A DNA stretch of 64,000 bases from Eudorina sp. 2006-703-Eu-15 (taxonomy: Eukaryota > Chlorophyta > Chlorophyceae > Chlamydomonadales > Volvocaceae): contig BDSI01000204.1 in assembly GCA_003117195.1 (NCBI GenBank), positions 60,001 to 124,000 on the forward strand, written 5' to 3'. Under the pieces are notes generated by a model. It saw nothing but the letters and a program-made list of their open reading frames with translations. It made no database searches and was not told where the DNA came from. This document shows, in pieces, positions 1 through 11,118 of this stretch (positions within the stretch are counted from its first letter, which is position 1; every line of letters begins with the position of its first letter). Both the position numbers and the translations under genes were made by a program.

Positions 1-472
1 CCGCGTGAACCTCAATTTGCGCCAACGTACGTTAGTTCTCCCGCAATATCTCCCCAAACCCTCCCATTGAGCACGCACAGACCCTCCGACCGGCACACGC
101 TCCCTAGCTCAACTCCAGCACAGTTTGTATTGTTGTCTACGCAATTGCGCACCCGCGGAACATAATCGACGTTGTTGTCGTAGCCAAACGGGGTCCGAAG
201 TTGCTCTGCCAGCTCTGCGACTGTTACATCAGGTAGGTCTGATATGCCCTCGACCCCCGCCCTCCCATAAGCGCGCGTACGTTGAAATCACCCGCAAGCA
301 GAACTAAGTCCTCGTCTAGTCTGAAGGCGCTCAGGTGGCCTTGTAAAGCGGCGAAGACCTCTGAAGCAGCCTCGGCGTTAGTTATGTCGGAACGCCCCTC
401 CCGATGGTAGGACGACTCCGGTGCGAAATAGCACGTGAATAGAACCAGTGCCGTACTATACATCACAATCAA
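1..472 (-). pseudogene. LINE retrotransposon endonuclease (EEP) fragment
   Basis: The minus strand carries LVLLAGDFNVRA (near 275-310), the Asp/Asn catalytic signature of the exonuclease-endonuclease-phosphatase fold used by APE-type non-LTR retrotransposons. It is preceded by an FTCYFAPESSYH segment typical of the family's YxPPss strand. About 60 codons further on, in another frame, GLCVLNGRVWGDIAGELTYV resembles the conserved LNG..GD..G..TYV block, followed by an in-frame TGA. At least one frameshift and one stop make this a dead, 5'-truncated fragment running off the window's left edge. No reverse transcriptase is visible. Confidence 0.7.
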
Positions 473-1161
473 GAGATGGCTTTGGGTCCCAGGGATATAA
501 GGTTTACATCACTGTAATCGGTAGGTGATAGAATTCTGCACCTGTCAGCATATTTCAGCACAACACAATGAAAGGCGGCGCACAACATGCGTGCAGATCG
601 CATTCTTAGTGCCAACTTACAACGTTTGATGTGCATAATCAGTGCTTTGACTGGTTAAGAATTGGAAGGCATTATTTATGCGCGCGTCCGCATTCCAAGA
701 CGGAGCAGCAGGTGTTCTATCCTTTGGAGAGAAAATTGCTCCTGACCAACCAAGAAGACTGCTGGAGTCGCTTGTTAAAACTGCATTATTGCACGTTTCT
801 TTGACAACGAAGTAAGTATCCAGAGGCCTTCAAGTCTGGAAGGAAGGTGACGCGCACCTGTGTGCAGATGCACAGATGCACACAGACAGACCTTCTCCAT
901 GCTGATACTAAAATGTTAATTCTTTGCCTTGATTATCAAGTTAATGTCATGTCACTTTCTGTTCATTTGGTGCTGGCGTAGTTGACAAACCGTCAAGCAA
1001 GAAGGTCGCCTGGAAGTACTGGAAGCTTCGTCAAGAAAAGATACCTAATTGATAACAATCGCAATGATGCAGGTAATGGCTTGTTCACCGCCTCTTCGTT
1101 ATCGTAATAAGTGGCACTGCATGCCCAGCAGGAAAATTGACGGCATACATCAAGTGCGTTA
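473..1161. other. Intergenic or intronic, no gene seen
   Basis: No ORF with recognisable similarity, no ANK exon and no clear element. It contains short imperfect repeats only. Confidence 0.4.
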
Positions 1162-1596
1162 GGTGGGATTCACATTTGAGGCAGAAATTGTGTTCCTGTA
1201 ACCTGAAGTAGTGTGGCTGTAACTGAAAAGCTGTTCACATATGAGGAAAAAATTGAATATCTACCACGCCGACTTTCATCGACGCGCGTGGATGAAAGTC
1301 GCTATTTCGTGAAGCTGAAACTATAATACCACGAAGCCCAAATACCGCTTGCTACTCGCCGCCTCACCGCTGCATAGCCAACGGAGCCCATACACTAGAC
1401 AACCTGCCGCAACCTTCTCCAACAGGACCAATACGATGGTTTCTATGATATAGTCGAAGAAGCGGCGCCTGATGGCCAGTTGTACTTTTTTCTCAGGCAA
1501 GGGTAAATGTGAACGCGTCTTGAACACCCTGGCGACTTTCTGTTACAGTAACAATTTCTGACTCACGGAATTTCCGACACAAATGTGAATAGGCCC
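1162..1596. mobile_element. PIF/Harbinger-like MITE
   Basis: Bounded by inverted repeats: GGTGGGATTCACATTTG on the left, and on the right the complement of GGGCCTATTCACATTTG. A TTA trinucleotide flanks each side (1159-1161 and 1597-1599). A 3-bp TWA target duplication with GG-starting inverted repeats is characteristic of PIF/Harbinger elements. The minus strand has a 68-codon ORF (1321-1527) with no catalytic motif that I recognise, so this is non-autonomous or decayed. Confidence 0.5.
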
Positions 1597-1828
1597 TTAT
1601 ATGTTGCTTTTTAGTGCGCGGCATGCCCCTGGGGTAGGATGAACACGCAGTCCAGCCGGTCTAGCTTTACCAACAACCACACTTGCGTGGCTCTGACTAA
1701 CACCCTTCTCTCTAATACATTGTGGGGGGCCACCACCTTAAAGTTACAAGTTACAAGTGGGGTGTCCGTAAAAGCCGGGGGGGGGCCATGGACGATAGAT
1801 TGTTCTTGATGATGGGGCCACCACCTTA
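1597..1828. other. No gene; short repeats
   Basis: Contains two copies of GGGGCCACCACCTTAAA-like sequence and a duplicated AAGTTACA, possibly element debris adjoining the TE-A remnant. Confidence 0.3.
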
Positions 1829-1869
1829 AATGTTCCGGCTTCGAGGAAGCCGACCCCTATCTACTTGTT
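1829..1869 (+). mobile_element. 3'-end remnant of TE-A
   Basis: The terminal hairpin CCGGCTTCGAGGAAGCCG followed by ACCCCTATCTACTTGT matches the 3' terminus of the full TE-A copies elsewhere in the window. The rest of the element is absent. Confidence 0.55.
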
Positions 1870-1991
1870 TACTATGTTGCTTTGCCCAACAATACAGGGC
1901 ATGTGTGCTATGTGGCTTGATGTAGAAGCGGATCTGAGCTTGTCATCTCATTTGATGAACCCACTAGCAAACCCATTTGACTCGCTCTCAG

Positions 1992-2090
1992 GATCTCCGA
2001 ACCCCGCTGCATCTGGCCGCTGAGGAAGGTCACTTGAACGACGTGAAGCGCTTGCTTTCCGGCGGCGCTGATCCGAATGCGCTTGATAAG
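1992..2090 (+). CDS. ANK exon, type A
   Basis: 33 codons after acceptor ctctcag, donor gtatgc. Contains TPLHLAAEEGH and GGADPNALDK, a canonical repeat with an intact TPLH tetrapeptide and the GADPN loop. It is the first ANK exon of the window; the next (3521) is also type A, so a type-B exon may be missing between them. Confidence 0.85.
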
Positions 2091-3225
2091 GTATGCCGGA
2101 TCGGCTGCTCAATTCTTATCTCTGCTGTATATGGCTGCTACAAAATAGATAGACACGTAGAGCAACAGGGTAGGAATGCCGAATCAAGCTTTAATCCAGG
2201 CTACGTATCCAACAGTGCAAGCCTAGTGCCTGAGCATCCGCGGGATAAGCTTGCCTAGCTAGCCGTTATGTCTTCGAAACAGAGCGGGCGGGGTCCATGG
2301 TGGGCGGGGAGAGTTTGTTCGCAGTATGTGTGTCATACACAACAACGTGGTGTTCTGACGTCCGCTGTCGATTTTGTGGTCCCTGCGATGCGTGCCAGCA
2401 GCATTATTTGTCGTCTTCGTGTGCAGTACGTAGGTGGTGCGCCAGACATGGTACAAAGGTCACGCACTTATTCACCTGCACAGTGGCCACGGAACCGTGC
2501 GAACGTAACAACGATCAATACAACTATTGTGTGAGTAGTGTATTGGTTAGTGAAAGAGGTTGCAGTGACGGCGGGTCCGTTTTGAGGCGATACGGCTACG
2601 TATGGAGGATAGATGGATGATGTAGGGGTGCGTGGAGCGGCAGAATGCAGTAGCCGCCGGGCTCGAACGCAGTCAAACTTCAATACCTCGTATGTATGGC
2701 CTTTCCAAGACAATTGAATCAACGAAACGGACATGAATTTGCGGTATTTTCGGGTTGTCACCTTGGCGGGTCACAACACAGAGAGGTTCGGGTGCGTTGT
2801 ATGTCGCAGCACACGGCAATGGTAAGGGTTTGGTTTTTATATGTACCCAGTGTTGCTACAATCTTTGACCGGAATATTAGGACGCGGGATTATTGAGAGT
2901 AGTAACGTCCGAATGCAGGCGGCAGGCGGCAGCGAGCAGTATAGGGTAATGACAACGGTTGCAGGGGCCGCGCTAGCTTGTGTAGGGGCCTGCCCTATCG
3001 TTTTCCTACTCACTTGCCGAATCGGGCGGATGCTATCTATCCGTGTCCCGGGTTCATCCAGATAGCACAACTATTTCGATCGCATGCCATATATGTACCT
3101 GCAGAAGCGGGGCAAACACAAGAACATCTTCTTTCCTGCCGTTCGTGCGTAAGGAACACATTCCACTGTAGTATGCAATCTTAGGCAGGCTTAGTTCCCC
3201 TCAATTTTACATCACCTACTGCTCA
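2091..3225 (+). other. Intron-like region, no gene recognised
   Basis: Several overlapping short ORFs on both strands, none with a recognisable motif. Judged to be chance ORFs in GC-rich intronic sequence. Confidence 0.4.
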
Positions 3226-3440
3226 CAGGGTGCTATCTTATTTTGCATAGTATCTACGGCCAGAGACACTTCTTTCCCAATCGTGCTGAAAGTATCTGTC
3301 GGAGGGAGCTTTTGCCGGCATTTAATGTACTCCAAGGTTTTAAACCCTAAAACCGAAAACCTCATTTTCCAGGTTTGGTATCTGTAAGATCTCAACATTT
3401 TCGGCCGAATATATGTACATATCTTAATAAAGCCACCCTG
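3226..3440 (-). mobile_element. hAT-like MITE, older copy
   Basis: Ends in CAGGGTGCTATCTTA and the complement of CAGGGTGGCTTTATTA. On the minus strand the internal segments ATTCGGCCGAAAA, CAGATACTTTCAGC and TCTCTGGCCGTAGATACT match the element at 30825-31225, so the two are one family. No 8-bp target duplication is visible at this copy. Confidence 0.6.
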
Positions 3441-3520
3441 AGGATAGCATTGATAAAACCATTGCCCCTGTTTTTCTCTCATGCCGATCCAAGTAAATAC
3501 CCCACACTGTAAATATACAG

Positions 3521-3619
3521 GATGGCCGAGCACCTCTGCACCTGGCGGCTGCGGAGGGCCGTTTGGAAGCCGTCAAGTTCCTGCTGTCCAAGGGCGCTGA
3601 CCCGAATCCGGGGGATAAG
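3521..3619 (+). CDS. ANK exon, type A
   Basis: 33 codons after tatacag, donor gtgagt. Carries APLHLAAAEGR and LLSKGADPNPGDK. A SINE inserted 28 bp beyond its 3' end without touching the splice donor. Confidence 0.85.
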
Positions 3620-3647
3620 GTGAGTGGGTGTATTTATGTGATAAGTT

Positions 3648-4112
<465 letters not shown>

Positions 4113-4124
4113 ATGTAATAAGTT

Positions 4125-4872
4125 AGGCACACGCACATACAGCACTACTATGTCCGGCGTCGCCTCTGCCTGCCGTAAGTTTCAAGTACACCCCGCCCCT
4201 CCCATATATTCGGTGCGACGCGCCGTCGAGTTAGTACGCCGCGCCACCACTATAGTTATAGCCCACATAGCTTATGTTTTGCTGCTTTACTTATTTCCTT
4301 TGCCAATACTTACATCCGCTTCCCTGTTCTCGCCTCGCATGTGCTCTATCGTCAACGTCGTTACCCCTTGCCTCGCTACGGCGTTCTTCCCCTTTTATAA
4401 AGGTAATATTTCCGTTCCGTCCGTCCGTTTTTCATCGTGTACTATTGCTACGCCCGTGCTTGCGCTGCGCCCTGGTGGTGGCGTGGTCGTCTTGCTTGCC
4501 TGCCATATTTGTCTTGTTGTATTGTCCATTGTAAGTAAATCGCAGGTTTTAGTAAGTATCCGGACCAGGGCGGTTATGGGTGGGCTTCTTGTTAAGCATA
4601 CAGCACTGCAGCAGGTTGAGCGTTATCCAGTCAAGCGACACTGTCACAGAAGGGGTGCTGGCACGAGGGAACGCAGGGGTACTGTTGGCGCATGGCAACA
4701 ATACAACGGTGGAGGATCAGGGCTGATCGGGCTGGATTGGCTCGGGGAGCCGTCTGCATACGGTACAATTATGCCCAGCCCGTTATGCATTATCCGTGCT
4801 GCCCCACCCATGGCCCAACGCATCCTACGTGCCCTTGCTTCATGTTTCGCATTTCACGACCATTCCCTACAG
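4125..4872 (+). other. Intron-like sequence before the next ANK exon
   Basis: Open in one + frame from the microsatellite into the exon at 4873, but without domain similarity. I take it as intron. Confidence 0.4.
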
Positions 4873-4971
4873 GACGGGTGGACACCCATTCATTTCGCCT
4901 CCCAATTGGGCCGTGTGGACGGGATCAAGGCACTAATTGAGGCAGGAGCCAAGAAGCACCCGCTTTGCAAG
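4873..4971 (+). CDS. ANK exon, type B
   Basis: 33 codons after ccctacag, donor gtcagc. Motifs TPIHFASQLGR and IKALIEAGAKK. The first type-B exon of the window. Confidence 0.85.
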
Positions 4972-5325
4972 GTCAGCAGATCTATCACCAGTTGCCTGTG
5001 AATGAAGGCCGCACGGCAGATATATTTTGGTAAATAAAGGTGTTGCATGGCTGTAATGGCTGCATCTGTTGCTTGGAGCGCTTTCTCATTCCTTAGAACA
5101 CAAAGATACGTACACATCTGTTCCGCCCATTTTATGATCCTATGACCGAATACCTTCGTTGCCCAGGTTCCACAAAGTTTCTGCTCTACACATGAAGCTC
5201 CATCACCGCCCGCGCCATTGCCATGCAGCCATGCATTCAGCCTCTAGGTCTACTTTTGCCCCTGCCTTGTAAATAAGGTTATCCTGCTTTTCCCCTAATG
5301 AAATCCGCCGTCGGCAACACTTCAG

Positions 5326-5424
5326 GACCGCCGATCCCCGCTGCACCTGGCAGCTATGGAAGGGCGCTTGTACGCAGTTAATTATCTCTTGTCTGAGGGT
5401 GCTGACCAAAACGCGACGGACAAG
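5326..5424 (+). CDS. ANK exon, type A
   Basis: 33 codons after acttcag, donor gtacgc. Motifs SPLHLAAMEGR and LLSEGADQNATDK; the loop Pro of GADPN is Gln here. Confidence 0.85.
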
Positions 5425-5639
5425 GTACGCTCGCTTCGGGATTTTTTCGGCACCTCTGCCGTCCCAATTCTTTTCGTAGATGGACATAGACAAGGTCGGT
5501 TTGCGTATGTAGAGTTAAGCTCTATCTGTCCGTCCGTCGCCGTAATGAATCGGTACATGTCAGAACCTTCCCTGTGTACGTACATATCAGAACCTTCCCT
5601 AACTTCTCCTTAATGTACGTACGCGACCCATCCATCCAG

Positions 5640-5738
5640 GATGGATGCGCACCTATTCATTTTGCCTCTCAGCAGGGGCGTGTCAACGTGGTTAAGGCTC
5701 TTGTCCTGGCAAAAGCAAAGACAGACGTGCATACTAAG
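5640..5738 (+). CDS. ANK exon, type B
   Basis: 33 codons after catccag, donor gttagt. Motifs APIHFASQQGR and VVKALVLAKAK. The usual IEAGA is altered to VLAKA, removing the glycine of the inter-repeat turn, so the fold may be weakened. Confidence 0.8.
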
Positions 5739-5870
5739 GTTAGTGGGTGGAATGGGACCCGTACATGACCCTTGATCTAGCAAGGGTAAAAACAAGTAAG
5801 CAGCAGCAGCAGGTATTTTCACATACATCACATATAGATACGTAATATATAAATGTATGTACAGTTTGCG

Positions 5871-7443
5871 GTAAGCACGGTGACCTGTACATGACCCTTA
5901 CTCGAGCAAGGGTAAAAATAATGTACGGTTAGCCGTGGCTTACCTCTTGCTCGAGCAAGGGTACACAAATTTTCTTCATTTTGAGACAGCACAAGTGCAA
6001 ATATATAAAGAAGTAAATTTGAAGAAAGCTTTACTCCTGGACTTCTAAGCCCAAGCGTGTGTTAAGGGGACCGCCGATTTAAGGGTTTGGAGTTACCCGC
6101 TTGACGCGCACATCTCGGGCTCAAGGCCACTTACACCGGGGGCGGACTCGGACCCGACTGAAGAGCCGGGCTGTCCAAGCTGGACTCCCCAATTCTCAAC
6201 CATTTTGTCCCGACCCGGATCGAACCGGTGACCTCAGGGTCACAGACTCAATGCCTTAGGGAATGGCCAAGTTTGGTGGATAGAAGTAAATTTATATTAT
6301 TGGGGATGTTTGGGGAAGAAAAGGACACAAGGGTAGGACAAACAATCCGGCCGGGCAGGGGCCTGAGCAAGGGGCCGTGCGCGACCCTTGCTCATCAGGG
6401 TTTCACGGTCACGATCTAGGCCCCCGACACGCCGTTCGGCCCCGGCAACAGCTGCAACTGCACTTCCCCGCCCCTGCGCACCCGTGCAGTCCTTAGCCGC
6501 GCCCAGGCGACCCCGGCGTGGGAGTACTGGGTCCCTGCCGTACACTTTGCACGCCTGGCGTTCACAACGTTTTGGCACGCGCCGCGACGCCGCCGGCGTT
6601 CCGGCACGACAGGCCGAATCCGGGACATGTGCAGAGGCCCGCCCCGGTCCTGAGCAAGGGTGTGAACGCCAGGCGTGCAACGTGTGCGGCAGCGGACATG
6701 CGCATCCACACCTGGGCCGCCTGAGTGTGGCCACAAATTGTGTGGGTGCGAGGAGGTCCAGAAGCTCAGTTGCGCTCGTTTCCGGGGCTAATCGGCGTGT
6801 CGGGGGCCTAGATTGCTGCTGCTACACCCTGAGCAAGGGTTGCGCACGGCCCCTTCCTCAGGCTGCCGCGGGCGACCCGGCCCGTTTCTGCAACGCGCCG
6901 CGACGCCGCCGGCGTTCCGGCGCGACAGGCCGGGGCCGGGACATGTGCAAGAGCGGTCGGGCAGGTCGGGCGGCGGCTCCGTGGCCGCCCCGGTCCTGAG
7001 CAAGGGGTGTGAACGCCATGCGTGCAAAGTGTGCGGCAGGGACCCAGTGCTCCCACGCCGGGGTCGCCTGGACGCGGCTATGCGCTGTACGGGTGCGCAG
7101 TGGCGAGGGAGTGCATTTGCACCTGTTGCCGGGGCTAGACGGCGTGTCGGGGGCCTAGATTGCGGCTGCTACACCCTGAACAAGGGTCGCGCACGGCCCC
7201 TTGCTCAAGCTGCTGCCGGGCCGGATTGTTAGCCCCACCCTTGTGTCCTTATCTGCCCCAGACATCCCCATTAAATATCAAATTGATGTTTATATTATTA
7301 ATGTTTATTTGCATGTGTACTGTCTCAACATAAAGAAAGTTTGTGTACCTTTGCTCGAGCAAGGTAAGTTGTAAGCCACGGCTCACTGTACATTATTTAT
7401 ACCCTTGCTCGAGCAAGGGTCATGTACGGGTCACCGTGCTTAC
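5871..7443. mobile_element. Foldback transposon with very long inverted repeats
   Basis: The left arm starts GTAAGCACGGTGACC and the right arm ends with its complement near 7430-7443. The match continues inward through GGGGATGT and AAGGACACAAGGGT blocks into GC-rich arms containing CGCCGCGACGCCGCCGGCGT (left about 6590, right about 6895). A 20-bp perfect palindrome, ACCCTTGCTCGAGCAAGGGT, recurs in both arms. CAGTTTGCG occurs just outside the left end (5862-5870) and 13 bp beyond the right end (7457-7465), a possible 9-bp target duplication as in Mutator-like elements. Long arginine/proline ORFs inside (such as 6388-6999) are GC-rich artefacts. No transposase seen. Confidence 0.65.
6021..6281 (-). 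mobile_element. tRNA-derived SINE nested in the foldback element
   Basis: Flanked by a perfect 12-bp target duplication AGAAGTAAATTT (6009-6020 and 6282-6293). On the minus strand it reads TAAGGCATTGAGTCTG (box A-like) and ACCGGTTCGATCC (perfect box B), and ends in a GCTTTCTTC tail. Body shared with the copy at 3648. Confidence 0.8.
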
Positions 7444-7536
7444 CGATGCCTCCCCGCAGTTTGCGAGGCATCGGTACCTTGCTTTACATACCTCGCTACC
7501 CGCCCGTGTTTTTTCGGTGTATCATGTCATATCCAG

Positions 7537-7638
7537 TTAGGCCAGACGCCAATTGAACTCGCGGTTAGTAACGGCCATGTGGAGGTGGTCAAGGCACTGA
7601 TCGAGGCTGGAGTTGACAAGAATGCGCCTGTTGGCAAG
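7537..7638 (+). CDS. ANK exon, type B (TPIELAV subtype)
   Basis: 34 codons after atatccag, donor gtaagc. Motifs TPIELAVSNGH and ALIEAGVDKNAPVGK. Same subtype as the ten-unit array at 35.6-42.3 kb, with shared upstream intron sequence, so it may be close to the progenitor. Confidence 0.85.
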
Positions 7639-9006
7639 GTAAGCGCCTGAAACCTCCAGCATGTGATAAAGAAAAAACGAACATACAGCGGCGTTAGTTA
7701 GTTCGTGCTGGTGGCGGTGGCGTTGGATGCGGGCCGTGCTGCTAAAAGCGATTACGGCTGCTCGCTGATGGCCTTTTTTAAAGGGGGCGAGGAAGGTTCA
7801 GAAACGAAGGATCAGATCTAGATAGGAGTAACACGCGTGAGCGACATGCATGCATCCCTACCAACTCATACGGGGTTTGACGTGCTCTGACTTACTAGGC
7901 GAGTCTGTCAGGAAATGTTTCATCAGCTTTGTATGACAGTTGTCATAGTTGCCAAACATACAGCCATCTTGGAGGAAACTGTTCAGGGGCATGGGTCGTG
8001 TAACGTCGGGGATACGCAGTGGAAAGGGGACTCACCGAGGAACCAGGTATCATCGCCAAGGCTACCGACGAAGGACGGACAGATAGAAGGAGACGAGGGA
8101 GGAACCAACCTAAGTAGCGAAGTGACTAAGAATCTAACAAATGACAGAATCATGTACCAAGTAGGTGGTGTCAAGAGACACCTGTGAATAACAATTGCTC
8201 GTCTCATAAGCTCCACAAGTCGGCTTCAAGTGCCGACGCCGTGAGATCTTGATGTACGACCCGGGCGCCAAAATGGTTTCTATATTCAACTAATCCCAAC
8301 GGTCGTTTCCCACTTTCGATAGCCATTTGATTATTAGTCGGAAATATCATGATAATATTCTGGTATGTAATCGTTACAGGTCGTGACAGGTGTCGGGAAT
8401 TTGGCTGACGTGACAGCGGTCGGGATCGGCAGCGGAACAATGTGTGAGTTCGAATCGCAATGTGACCCTGTCTGAAGCCTTTCTGATGTTGTAACAGATG
8501 TCCATTGGCGGGCAGTCTTGTCGAATTGGGGTATGTTAGAGGTTGTCTGCAGAGGTAACAACAAAATTGCAAGGTTTTGATGACTTCATAAACTTTCAGC
8601 GCTAGTTGAAGGCAGACGGTGTTATGGAACGAGTGTTGTTAAATGATGACGAAGGATAGATACTGTTTCACGAAAGTGAATGTTACCGGTAGGTTGTAAT
8701 TGTGAGCCAGAGGCCCAGATAGAGCTACCTAGGAAGGCCTAGGACTACTTTCAATGCTGGCGTGGTAGGGGCTGCCGTATTGCTTGAACCAATAAATGCG
8801 CTTCCATATATACTAGCTGCTCATGAAACTTTGGTTTGTCCAAGCAAGAGTTGTGAAAACGTGAACGAAACGGCGCTGGATGGTCGATCGAAGTATGTGC
8901 AGCGACGAGTGACGCACGGCGCCAAACATAGGAGCGAGCTTTATTTGCATTTAAACTGCATGATCAGCTGCTTGACACCTAACACACATCCGCGGGATAA
9001 CCTTAC
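7639..9006 (+). other. Intron-like region, no gene recognised
   Basis: Small ORFs (such as 7915-8187 and 8204-8572) lack recognisable motifs. The end, ATCCGCGGGATAACCTTA, is the sequence that normally precedes a TPIELAV exon, interrupted here by TE-A. Confidence 0.4.
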
Positions 9007-10052
9007 TTTTTGGGCGGGGCCCCAGCGCGAAGCGCGTTCGGGGGGCCCCGCCCCCTAGGATTGCCCATGTCCGTGTGCCCGTGTGTCCGTGTGTCCCTGT
9101 GTCCCTGTGTCCGTGTGTCTGTGTGTCCGTGTGTCCGGTAACGGCAAAACGTTCATTATCCGCTAAACTAATTCGCTATGTTTGTCATATTAATTGTCCT
9201 CTATTGCAAGGTAACTTTGGTTTGGCTGAAAAAAAATTCTCTGCGCACAAACGGTCAAAGTAAAGCTCTGCGGTTTCCATGGACCCGGGTCAACGTCCAC
9301 CCAACGCCTCTCGTGCTCATATTTGTTTCAACGGGTGCCGCGTGATGAATACTTGGATTAGGAATTGGCGGCGCATGCTAAATTGAACTTCGATAGTGTT
9401 CTGATGTTTGAACATCAAGATACCACCAACATCAAGATTTGCCTTTTTGTCTTGCCAGATGAATACAAATCAACAATATGTATTGAATCAAAGTTTCAAG
9501 ATGCAAAGGGATAGCGTACCGAGTGCCAACGAGTTCTCCAGTTCCGATGGCCCAAAGTCCGGGTCTCACCGCGGCTTTTTCGCACCCTGTTTTTGCCTTA
9601 CATTTGCTATGTAATTATTGATAGCAAGCTTCAGAAGTTCACGTCTGCTGCGGGCGTGCAACTGAAGGGTTGCATGCCTGCCGACGGCGGGCCAAACAAC
9701 TTCAGTTTCACGGCAAAACAAGGATGCTTCAAGCTTGCTTTGTGATCATCTGCTTGACAGACGGATGTGGTAGTGCAGAGGCGACTATCGGTACCATAGT
9801 GCCGATACGGTGACCGCCGTCGCCGGCGGCGCGTACTGCAGGATGGTTTCGGGGCTGCCGACGTGTTTGGGCTTGGTGAATTTATGCACGCCGATCCCCC
9901 TTCAACATCAACGACACCCCCAATGGCAACCTTTCACTCTCTCACACTGTTGCGCGGTAATAGAGTTTTCCTTCTAAAGCAAGCGGCCTACCTGTACGGA
10001 TTATAGGGGGCCCCACCCTTTTCCGGCTTCGTGGAAGCCGACCCCTACTTGT
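9007..10052 (+). mobile_element. TE-A copy 1
   Basis: The 5' end is GGGCGGGGCCCC, a GCGCGAAGCGCG palindrome and a GTGTCC microsatellite, then a conserved block starting GGTAACGGCAAAACG. The 3' end is GGGGCCCCACCC, then a terminal hairpin (CGGCTTC/GAAGCCG) and ACCCCTACTTGT. The terminal GC blocks are inverted copies but sit at unequal distances from the two ends. It carries only a decayed short ORF (9408-9614). The insertion split a TPIELAV-exon intron, and no exon follows until 11017. Confidence 0.7.
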
Positions 10053-10840
10053 CATACCTCGCACCCCGACCGCTCCTGCACATGCCCCGGCGTCTACATG
10101 CCGCGGTGAAACGCCGGCGGCGTCGCGGTTCGTTGCTGTAGCGGACCGGCTCGCCCGCGGGAGCCTGAGCAAGGGGCCGTTCGTAATCCTTGCTCAGAGT
10201 GTTGCAGCCGCCAAAATAAAAACTTGGACAGGCTTGGACAAGCGCAGTGAAGCACAGCCCACACCCACTCTACCAAGGAAGATCACTACAAACTTCCTTT
10301 ACCACGGCACACTGTGTATATCGATGTTCCCAGGCGGGCAGGGCAGGCCAGGAGTGCGCGTCAGGCCCGCCACTGCCCATTAAGTAAAGTGAGATACAAA
10401 AACGGAAACACTGCGTATGTATATTTGTTACATATCTGACCGGGCCTGACGCTGGCCATGGGCTGCTAACTTGGGGCTGGGTAATATGTTGGGGCCGCAA
10501 CGCCCGCGCCTAAACCCTGAGCAGGGGTTGTGCACGGCACCTTGCTCAGGCTGCCGCGGGCCAGCCGGCGTGTCTAAGCAACGCGCCACGATAACGCCGG
10601 CGTCCCGGCGCGGCAGGCTGGGCAGGCAGGGGCCCGAACATGTGCTGAAGCGGTCGGGCAGGTCTGGTGGCGACTCTGCGGCCGCCCCAGTCCTGAGAAA
10701 GGGGTGTGGACGAGCAAGGCATGTTCAGTGTACGGCAGGGGGGCATGCCCGTGCGTCCACGCCGGGGCCGCCAGGGCGCGTTTATGGGGCCAAGGAAAGC
10801 AGTTGCACCTGTTTCACATAGCCGCGCGCCACATATGATG
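10053..10840. repeat. Fragments of the foldback family
   Basis: GC-rich stretches at about 10080-10250 and 10490-10800 share CTGAGCAAGGGGCCG, CTTGCTCAGGCTGCCGCGGG and CGCGCCACGATAACGCCGGC-type segments with the foldback element at 5871-7443. No inverted-repeat pair of their own was resolved. Confidence 0.5.
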
Positions 10841-11016
10841 CTACTGCGAACAACGTGCTGCATGTTGACCCAAACGGAGAAGCCCGCACATGCACACGCA
10901 CCCAGGAGGTGTCTAGTGGGTGTAAGCCCGGAGCTCCGCCTGGCATCCGCGGGATATAACCTTGCTTCGTTTACCTCTCACCCCGCCCGTGTTACGGTGT
11001 ATTATCCCATATACAG

Positions 11017-11118
11017 TTCAGTGCGACGCCGATTGAACTCGCGATTACTAACGGCCATGTGGAGGTGATCAAGGCCCTGATTGCGGCTGGAGTTGACAAG
11101 GATGCGCCTGTTGGCCAG
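11017..11118 (+). CDS. ANK exon, type B (TPIELAI)
   Basis: 34 codons after atatacag, donor gtaagt. Motifs TPIELAITNGH and AAGVDKDAPVGQ. The final residue is Gln instead of the usual Lys at the splice junction. Confidence 0.85.

Noticed and set aside
2259..3184. Cluster of small ORFs on both strands
   Set aside because: Overlapping, no shared motif, no splice-site pattern of the ANK exons; probably chance in an intron.
6297..7232. Arg/Pro/Ala-rich ORFs on both strands
   Set aside because: They coincide with the inverted GC-rich arms of the foldback element; frames mirror each other and no domain is recognisable.
9408..9614. Short ORF in TE-A as a functional gene
   Set aside because: Frame broken between copies; only copy 6 links it to a 140-codon ORF, and no domain is recognised.
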